A stretch of 11,786 nucleotides of DNA from Bacteroidales bacterium (GTDB taxonomy: Bacteria; Bacteroidota; Bacteroidia; Bacteroidales; JAADJA01). Position numbers and translations under genes: made by a program. Numbering within the stretch: position 1 is the stretch's first letter; the number at the start of each line of letters is the position of its first letter. The stretch covers positions 1-11,786 of the forward strand of contig JAOZLR010000053.1 in the NCBI GenBank assembly GCA_029934735.1. The letters are read 5' to 3'. Under the pieces are notes generated by a model. That model did no database searches and was not told the origin of the DNA. It saw only the letters and a program-made list of their open reading frames with translations. Positions 7,290 through 11,786 of the stretch are shown piece after piece.

Positions 7290-8474
7290 AAAAACTCCTA
7301 TTTCTTTACCGTTCTTATAAATTGCCTCAATCGCAATATCAATGTGTTCATGAGTGTGGGTAGCCATAAGAGAAAATCGTAACAAAGAATCTTCCGGCCT
7401 AACTGCAGGCGAAATGACAGGGTTTACAAAAATTCCACTATCCATTAGAAGTTTTGAGATAAGGAATGTTTTTTCATTATTTCTAATATAAACGGGAATA
7501 ATCGGGGTTTCTGAATTCCCTATCTCAATATTATACTCATTGAATAGTTTTAAGGCATAATTAGTATTGTCCCAAAGCTTCTGGTTGTGTTCAGGCTCAT
7601 TTTCCATAATATCAATAGCAGCTATAACACTACCTGCCGAGCCGGGAGGAAGACTTGCACTGAATATGAGAGGACGTGAGGAGTGTTCAAGGAGGTTGAT
7701 AAGCTCTGAAGAGCCGGCAATAAAGCCTCCAACAGATGCCAGTGACTTACTAAAAGTTCCCATTATTATCTCAACCTTATCGGTCAGGCCGAAATGAGAG
7801 GCTGTACCGGCACCATTTTTGCCAATGACGCCAAGTGCATGAGCATCATCAACCATTATCGAAGCATTATATTTTTGTGCAATTTGTACAATCTCATCAA
7901 GTTTGGCAATATCACCTGACATACTAAAAATACCATCAATCACAATTAGCTTGAGAGCTTCCGGCTCGCACTTCTGAAGAATTTTTTCAAGCGAGACCAT
8001 GTTGTTATGCTTGTATTTCAATACTTTGCCAAAGGATAGCCTTGTGGCATCAATGATTGAAGCATGATCTTCTTCATCAAGAATAGCATAATCATTTCTG
8101 CCAACAACATGTGGAATAGCTCCGAGATTAGATTGGAAGCCAGTTGAAAAAACAATTGCTTTTTCTTTTCCTACAAATGAAGCAAGCCTTTCTTCCAACT
8201 CAATATGTATATCAAGTGTGCCATTCAAGAACCGTGAACCAGCACATCCACTTCCATACTTTTTAATTGCATTTATTGCAGCCTCTTTTATTTTTGGATG
8301 ATTAGTGAGCCCAAGATAACTATTTGAGCCGAACATCAGAACTTTTTTTCCCTTTATAGATACAACTGCATCTTGTTCAGATTCTATTACACGAAAATAT
8401 GGGTATAACCCTGCCTTTTTGGCTTCCTGAGGCTCTGTGTATTTCGATGCTCTTGACTGTAAAATAGTCGTCAT
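7284..8474 (-). CDS. spt: Serine palmitoyltransferase (PLP-dependent alpha-oxoamine synthase)
   Basis: A cytoplasmic enzyme of 396 residues that condenses L-serine with a long-chain acyl thioester to give 3-ketosphinganine, the first committed step of sphingolipid synthesis. Visible residues are the PLP lysine K243 in GTFSKSLASVGGF, D209 and H212 in VDDAHALG, and the cofactor-stacking H137 in DEEDHASI. The spacings 137-212-243 equal those of the Sphingomonas SPT (159-234-265). The segments VLMFGSNSYLGL (45-56) and YGSGCAGSRFLNGTLDIH (73-90) and the ending SLLRFSLMATHTHEHID are typical of the Bacteroidetes SPT, such as the one studied in B. thetaiotaomicron. They differ from 8-amino-7-oxononanoate synthase and 2-amino-3-ketobutyrate ligase, the main alternatives. 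The first ATG is used, preceded by a good -33/-7 pair. It is convergent with the OFA gene and divergent from the GNAT-PAP2-CPBP operon, which strengthens the sphingolipid reading. Confidence 0.92.
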   Translation of the reverse strand: MTTILQSRASKYTEPQEAKKAGLYPYFRVIESEQDAVVSIKGKKVLMFGSNSYLGLTNHPKIKEAAINAIKKYGSGCAGSRFLNGTLDIHIELEERLASFVGKEKAIVFSTGFQSNLGAIPHVVGRNDYAILDEEDHASIIDATRLSFGKVLKYKHNNMVSLEKILQKCEPEALKLIVIDGIFSMSGDIAKLDEIVQIAQKYNASIMVDDAHALGVIGKNGAGTASHFGLTDKVEIIMGTFSKSLASVGGFIAGSSELINLLEHSSRPLIFSASLPPGSAGSVIAAIDIMENEPEHNQKLWDNTNYALKLFNEYNIEIGNSETPIIPVYIRNNEKTFLISKLLMDSGIFVNPVISPAVRPEDSLLRFSLMATHTHEHIDIAIEAIYKNGKEIGVFK

Positions 8475-8514
8475 ATTGTTTTGTATATGAAGGAAATTAT
8501 TAACTTTAAAAGGC

Positions 8515-8543
8515 CAAAGATATACATTTTAAGAAAAAACAAA
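8515..8543 (-). promoter_or_regulatory. Bacteroidetes-type promoter for spt
   Basis: On the minus strand TTTG (plus-strand CAAA, 8540-8543) precedes TATCTTTG (plus-strand 8515-8522) with a 17-bp spacer, both fitting the -33/-7 consensus. The start site would fall near 8507, giving a leader of about 33 nt. Confidence 0.7.
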
Positions 8544-8544
8544 G

Positions 8545-8552
8545 TATTTTTG
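8545..8552 (+). promoter_or_regulatory. Candidate -7 element for the GNAT-PAP2-CPBP operon
   Basis: TATTTTTG matches TAnnTTTG. It sits about 25 bp before the ATG at 8577, predicting a leader of roughly 18 nt. No clean TTTG is found at the expected -33 distance, so the promoter may be weak or need an activator. It directly abuts the spt -33 box at 8540-8543. Confidence 0.5.
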
Positions 8553-8576
8553 ACGAAAATACAAATTTAAGTATCT

Positions 8577-9713
8577 ATGGTATCTGTCAAAAAAGTACAG
8601 AATAAAAAAGATTTAAGTCGTTTTATTGACTTTCCGTATCGTCTATACTCGGGAGATAAAAACTATGTTCCGGAATTGAGAATAATGCAAAAGGAGACAT
8701 TAAATAAAAAGAAAAATCCCTTTTTCAAACATGCCGATGCCGATTATTTTATTGCTCTGAATGAGGATGGAAAGGTGGTAGGCAGAATAGGTGCCATTAC
8801 AAATCAGGTTTATGTTGATCACTGGAAGGAGAATTTTGGCTTTTTTGGCTTTTTTGATACAGAAGACGATAAAGAGATTGTCAAAGCTCTTTTTGATGCA
8901 GTTATAGAATGGCTGAAAGGTAAGGGCGTAAAAGGGTTTTATGGGCCAGTGAGTCCTTCAACAAATGACACTTGCGGTACACTAATTGACGGTTTCGATA
9001 CACCTCCCTATATAATGATGACTCATAATAAGGATTATTACGATAAGTTGTTACTTGGTTACGGACTTCAAAAAAAAGTGGACCTTATTTCGTATAGCCT
9101 ATTCGAGGAAAAAATTCCGGAAAGAATGATTAGGCTAAGTGAAAATATTGAAAAACGGTTGGAATCGCAGGGGATAACAATTAGACAAGCTGATTTCAAA
9201 AATATAAAGGATGAGGTGCCAAAGCTAAGGTATATTTATAATAAAGCCTGGGAGGATAATTGGGGCTTTATGCCTATGACCATTGAAGAATTTGATTTGC
9301 TTGTTAAGGAGCTTAAGTTTATTACATCTCCAGAACTTGTTTACATTGTTGAGGATAAGGGTGAACCTGTTGCTTTTTCAGTTTCGTTACCGGATGTGAA
9401 TGAAATTCTAATTAAAATAAGAAATGGCCGTTTGTTTCCGTTTAATTTTTTGAAATTGATTAGATTTAAGAAGAAAGTTACAAGGATGAGAGTTCTGACA
9501 CTTGGGATTATAGAAAAATACAGAAAAACGGGAATTGATGCCTGCTTGTATATCAAAACGACAAAAGGTGGAGCTAGTATGGGATATCATAAAGGGGAAG
9601 CCAGTTGGATTCTCGAAACAAATGTTGCTATGAACAGGGCACTAGAAACAATGAACGGGAAGCCATATAAAAAATTCAGAATTTATAAATACACTTTTGA
9701 GAATAATAAATAA
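8577..9713 (+). CDS. GNAT-fold acyltransferase, candidate ceramide synthase (long-chain-base N-acyltransferase)
   Basis: A 378-residue soluble protein with no signal peptide or membrane helix. The N-terminal part carries DLSRFIDFPYRLYSGDKNYV (12-31), KKNPFFKHADADYFIA (45-60) and GPVSPSTNDTCGTLIDGFD (123-141). The C-terminal part looks like a GNAT fold, with an acyl-CoA-binding-like motif LGIIEKYRKTGIDACLYIK (309-327) and the ending ETNVAMNRALETMNGKPYKK (347-366), resembling the last helix-strand of GNATs. Proteins of this layout are widespread in Bacteroidetes and deltaproteobacteria, usually annotated only as N-acetyltransferase. The Caulobacter ceramide synthase is also GNAT-related. Together with divergent spt and downstream PAP2, this makes N-acylation of sphinganine the best guess. 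The fold is well supported; the substrate is inference. An alternative is O- or N-acylation of another lipid or amino acid. It is first in an operon with an 8-bp gap to the next gene. Confidence 0.75.
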   Translation: MVSVKKVQNKKDLSRFIDFPYRLYSGDKNYVPELRIMQKETLNKKKNPFFKHADADYFIALNEDGKVVGRIGAITNQVYVDHWKENFGFFGFFDTEDDKEIVKALFDAVIEWLKGKGVKGFYGPVSPSTNDTCGTLIDGFDTPPYIMMTHNKDYYDKLLLGYGLQKKVDLISYSLFEEKIPERMIRLSENIEKRLESQGITIRQADFKNIKDEVPKLRYIYNKAWEDNWGFMPMTIEEFDLLVKELKFITSPELVYIVEDKGEPVAFSVSLPDVNEILIKIRNGRLFPFNFLKLIRFKKKVTRMRVLTLGIIEKYRKTGIDACLYIKTTKGGASMGYHKGEASWILETNVAMNRALETMNGKPYKKFRIYKYTFENNK

Positions 9714-9721
9714 TAGTTTGC

Positions 9722-10627
9722 GTGGGGATTTTTAATAAAAAGGATATAAGTATAATAGACCTTCTTAATATCTGTTTTCTGGCAGTTATATTTGTGATTT
9801 ATCTTTTTTCTATGGCACATTCGCCATATTTATATGGTCCTTTTATAGTTTTTCTGTTAGCCGGAACTGTTATAGGGCTTGCTATTCTTTTACGACGAAA
9901 ACCAAAGAACAATAAATTTGAAAGAATTTTTCTTGCAGCTTATCCGCTCATTTATCTCTTTGTGATTTTCGAGAGTTTTTTTATGATCCTGCCTTATGTA
10001 AATCTTAACAGGTATGATCAGGCACTTGCTTCAATTGATTTATTCTTTCTTGGTGTTAATCCGACAGTTTGGATTGAGCAGTTTGTCAATCCCTGGCTCA
10101 CAGACTTTATGTATTTGCTTTATTTCTTCTATTTTCCATTGCCCCTTTTTATTCTTGGATATTTATACAGAAATAAAAGATTTACCGACCTTGATCAGAG
10201 TGTTTTTGTATATTTGGTGGTGTATTACAGTGCTTATATTGGTTATTTTATCTTCCCTGCATCAGGCCCCAGGTTTTATGAACCAATTCTGCAACTCCAA
10301 ACAAAGAGCCTTGATGGAGTTTTTCTTGCACTCCCTATACGGAATTTCATCAATATCCTTGAACCCAATAAGCTTGATGCTTTTCCCAGTCTGCACTCTG
10401 CCATCTCTTTTACAACCCTGATGATGATGGCAAAGTATAATAAAAGGATGTTTTGGATTTTTTTACCGATAATTTCAGGTATCTTTGTGTCACTGGTTTA
10501 CTGCCGTTATCATTATGTAGTTGATATTGTTGCTGGTGTAGCCTGGTCAGTGGCGGGTTTTGTGACAGGACATTGGTTTTATAACAGATATGTAGTTGGG
10601 AAAATGGAAAACTTTATTAAAGATTAA
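9722..10627 (+). CDS. PAP2_3 (Aur1/Ipt1-like) membrane phosphatase or headgroup phosphotransferase
   Basis: A polytopic inner-membrane protein of 301 residues with about six or more hydrophobic helices. The PAP2 catalytic elements are FPSLHSA (221-227, His225) and CRYHYVVD (261-268, with Arg262, nucleophile-type His264 and Asp268). In place of the classical KxxxxxxRP motif it has FPASGPRFYEP (178-188). The upstream pattern NRYDQALASIDLFFLGVNP (96-114) followed by YFFYFPLPL (134-142) is typical of the Aur1/Ipt1 branch. In fungi Aur1 makes inositol phosphorylceramide. Bacterial relatives act as lipid phosphatases or phosphotransferases. Beside spt and a candidate ceramide synthase, a role in sphingolipid headgroup transfer or long-chain-base/ceramide phosphate hydrolysis is plausible but inferred. 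The start is GTG at 9722, 8 bp after the previous stop. The next in-frame ATG (codon 31) would remove most of the first helix. CPBP follows 7 bp downstream. Confidence 0.82.
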   Translation: MGIFNKKDISIIDLLNICFLAVIFVIYLFSMAHSPYLYGPFIVFLLAGTVIGLAILLRRKPKNNKFERIFLAAYPLIYLFVIFESFFMILPYVNLNRYDQALASIDLFFLGVNPTVWIEQFVNPWLTDFMYLLYFFYFPLPLFILGYLYRNKRFTDLDQSVFVYLVVYYSAYIGYFIFPASGPRFYEPILQLQTKSLDGVFLALPIRNFINILEPNKLDAFPSLHSAISFTTLMMMAKYNKRMFWIFLPIISGIFVSLVYCRYHYVVDIVAGVAWSVAGFVTGHWFYNRYVVGKMENFIKD

Positions 10628-10634
10628 AGTAGAA

Positions 10635-11339
10635 ATGTTTAAAGGGATTACATTTAATAAGAAAGATATTCATTTTTATGTGATGCTGCTGAGTGCACCG
10701 GTGCTACTCACTTTGTACAGGTATCATGGCTACCCGGAGTATTTTTATGAATATTTTCCTGCACTGGTTGATAATTCACAGGCTGACATTTATGCAAGGT
10801 ATTGGCAATTTTTTATCTTTTTTTTGTTGATGTTTGTATTGCCGGTTGGATATGTGAAGTTTTTGATGAAAAAGCCATTATCCTACTTTGGGCTTAGCTT
10901 GGGCGATATTAAATATGGAGGTAAATGGCTGATTACTATTCCATTTGTCGTAGCTCCTTTGATATTCCTTTCTTCTCAAATGCCTGATATCCGTGCTGAA
11001 TACCCATTGGCGAAATCATTAATGACCGATCAGCAACATTTGCTTGGCTATGAGTTAATGTATGTTGTGTTCTATTACTTCGCCTGGGAGTTTTATTTCA
11101 GAGGATTTCTGCTTTTTGGGTTGAAAGATAGATTTGGTGCTGTGAATGCAATCCTTATACAAACAATTTCTTCGTGCCTGATACACATCGGGAAACCAGA
11201 AGGAGAGATAATCGGTTCCATTATAGTAGGTATTTTATTCGGAATGATTGCTTTACGGAGCCGGTCTATATGGTATGTCTTACTGATTCATGCTTCAATT
11301 GGTGTGCTTACTGATATTTTTATAATATATTTTAGTTAA
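10635..11339 (+). CDS. CPBP-family intramembrane protein (Abi/Rce1-like), variant active-site motif
   Basis: A 234-residue polytopic membrane protein of the CPBP (Rce1-type) family, which includes intramembrane glutamic proteases. Motif 1 appears as WEFYFRG (151-157): the usual EExxxR has Trp for its first Glu, leaving WExxxR. The second region is LIHIGKPEGE with His184. The third is LLIHASIG with His219, where the common HxxxN becomes HxxxG. The family is clear; proteolytic activity is uncertain. The ATG at 10635 is preferred over an in-frame ATG at 10596, because it gives a 7-bp gap after the PAP2 stop instead of a 32-bp overlap. It also places FNKKDI near the N-terminus, as in the PAP2 protein. 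As the third gene of the GNAT-PAP2 operon it may process or stabilise a membrane partner, but nothing in the sequence names the substrate. Confidence 0.8.
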   Translation: MFKGITFNKKDIHFYVMLLSAPVLLTLYRYHGYPEYFYEYFPALVDNSQADIYARYWQFFIFFLLMFVLPVGYVKFLMKKPLSYFGLSLGDIKYGGKWLITIPFVVAPLIFLSSQMPDIRAEYPLAKSLMTDQQHLLGYELMYVVFYYFAWEFYFRGFLLFGLKDRFGAVNAILIQTISSCLIHIGKPEGEIIGSIIVGILFGMIALRSRSIWYVLLIHASIGVLTDIFIIYFS

Positions 11340-11385
11340 GTGAAGGGAATTGGGTACTGAATAAAAAGTAGATGAGCGTTAAAAT

Positions 11386-11469
11386 GCCACTAAAGCTCAA
11401 AGACACAAAAGCCCACAAAAAAATGAAAAAACTATAAAATGGCTTTAGTGAGGATTTAGTTTTTGTGGC
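11386..11469. repeat. Long imperfect inverted repeat
   Basis: A left arm at 11386-11416 (starting GCCACTAAAGC) and a right arm at 11441-11469 (ending TTTTTGTGGC) face each other across a 24-nt AT-rich loop. Paired blocks are GCCAC with GTGGC at the base, AAAGCT with AGTTTT (including a wobble) in the middle, and CACAAAAGCC with GGCTTTAGTG (one mismatch) at the top. Phrases of the type CTTTGTGTCTTTG/TTTAGTGGC recur between genes in many Bacteroidetes; that statement is from memory. Confidence 0.65.
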
Positions 11470-11544
11470 AACAATGTGAATATTGCAGAATATCAATCGG
11501 TTACGAAATTACAAATAGATGAAGTATCAAGGATGAAGACATTT

Positions 11545-11580
11545 ACCCCTCTAAATCTCCCCTAAAGGGGAGACTGGGGT
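11545..11580. repeat. Nested hairpin of the CCCCTAAA-GGGG type
   Basis: The inner stem is TCTCCCC (11556-11562) with GGGGAGA (11567-11573), a perfect 7 bp closed by a TAAA loop. Outer ACCCC (11545-11549) and GGGGT (11576-11580) pair around unequal internal loops. CCCCTAAA-type palindromes are dispersed intergenic repeats in Bacteroidetes. No T-tract follows, so it is not a classical terminator. Confidence 0.72.
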
Positions 11581-11662
11581 GGCGATTGTCAAATACTTAA
11601 AATATTGTAATCATTCCTTTGTGCTGTGCACTACGATTCGCAACTTTGGTATTTTATAAAAG

Positions 11663-11707
11663 CTACATAGTAGCGAACTATTTGTAGCCCCGACCTTTAG
11701 GTCGGGG
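11663..11707. repeat. Two adjoining hairpins, second with an 8-bp CCCCGACC stem
   Basis: The first hairpin pairs CTACA/TGTAG and TAGT/ACTA (11663-11687) around loop AGCGA, with a two-base bulge. Immediately after it, CCCCGACC (11688-11695) pairs perfectly with GGTCGGGG (11700-11707) around TTTA. Contiguous placement suggests a single composite repeat unit. Similar GTAGCCCCGACC units recur in Bacteroidetes genomes, from memory. Confidence 0.72.
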
Positions 11708-11729
11708 AATAAATGAAACAGGAAGTAAG

Positions 11730-11776
11730 GTTTTGGTGGGATTTTGGTTAGCGAAGCACCAAAATCGTGACAAAAC
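11730..11776. repeat. Extended palindrome capped by GCGAAGC
   Basis: GATTTTGGT (11740-11748) pairs with ACCAAAATC (11758-11766), a perfect 9 bp. Between them lies TA plus GCGAAGC (11751-11757), itself known as an unusually stable DNA mini-hairpin. An outer stem GTTTTG (11730-11735) with CAAAAC (11771-11776) extends it across a symmetrical 4x4 internal loop. It may continue past the right edge. Confidence 0.7.
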
Positions 11777-11786
11777 ATAAAATGTT

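Larger units (their letters stand above)
11340..11786. other. Gene-free, hairpin-rich intergenic region
   Basis: Apart from the inverted repeats listed separately, I see no coding frame with a sensible start, no tRNA-like fold and no clear promoter here. Base composition is patchier than the coding part, with GC-rich arms set in AT-rich sequence. No classical terminator follows the CPBP stop, and the first hairpin element at 11386-11469 may take that role. The region runs off the right edge. Confidence 0.7.

Noticed and set aside
7567..7797. Plus-strand open frame opposite spt
   Set aside because: It is antisense to a well-supported spt coding region, with no start signal or recognisable product.
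7284..8474. 8-amino-7-oxononanoate synthase (bioF) or 2-amino-3-ketobutyrate ligase (kbl)
   Set aside because: The AGSRFLNGTLD signature, the catalytic-residue spacing and the lipid-gene neighbours fit Bacteroidetes serine palmitoyltransferase, and no biotin or threonine genes are nearby.
10014..10421. 135-codon open frame inside the PAP2 gene
   Set aside because: It is a different frame of a gene with clear PAP2 motifs, and its translation shows no recognisable domain.
10596..10634. Upstream ATG at 10596 as start of the CPBP gene
   Set aside because: It would overlap the PAP2 gene by 32 bp. The ATG at 10635 gives normal operon spacing and an N-terminus like that of its neighbour.
11386..11786. 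CRISPR array
   Set aside because: The hairpin elements differ from one another and there are no identical direct repeats with regular spacers.

Overview
The window looks like a chromosomal segment of an AT-rich Bacteroidota (Bacteroidetes) bacterium, probably a Bacteroidales/Marinilabiliales-type anaerobe or facultative anaerobe. This rests on the Bacteroidetes promoter architecture (TTTG at -33, TAnnTTTG at -7), the Bacteroidetes-type serine palmitoyltransferase, the A-rich leaders without Shine-Dalgarno sequences, and a run of hairpin-rich intergenic repeats of a kind common in this phylum. No rRNA, tRNA, CRISPR array or transposase was seen.

Layout. (1) Positions 1-2367 hold the 3' part of a GH2 beta-mannosidase, cut by the window's left edge. 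(2) Positions 2511-7289 hold a carboxylate-uptake and activation unit. A DcaP-like outer-membrane barrel, acetyl-CoA synthetase (acs) and an OFA-type major facilitator are all on the plus strand. A textbook Bacteroidetes promoter precedes the barrel gene. It is bracketed by two near-identical 18-bp palindromes matching the clostridial-type Rex (NADH/NAD+ sensor) operator TTGTTAA-N4-TTAACAA. An intrinsic terminator lies between acs and the transporter, and another after the transporter. (3) Positions 7284-11339 hold a probable sphingolipid locus. Serine palmitoyltransferase (spt) is on the minus strand. Divergent from it is a tight three-gene operon: a GNAT-fold acyltransferase that is a good candidate for a bacterial ceramide synthase, a PAP2_3 (Aur1/Ipt1-like) membrane enzyme that could add or remove a phospho-headgroup, and a CPBP-family membrane protein. 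The two units face each other across a 102-bp region with abutting promoter elements. (4) Positions 11340-11786 contain no gene that I can support. They hold a chain of hairpin/inverted-repeat elements.

How the genes may work together. The middle unit would take small carboxylates across the outer and inner membranes and activate acetate to acetyl-CoA, apparently under redox control. The right-hand unit would condense serine with an acyl thioester, N-acylate the resulting long-chain base, and possibly process the headgroup. The 3-ketosphinganine reductase and the dedicated acyl carrier protein expected for the pathway are not in the window.

The two most interesting observations are the paired Rex-like operators in front of the porin-acs unit and the GNAT-PAP2-CPBP operon divergent from spt.
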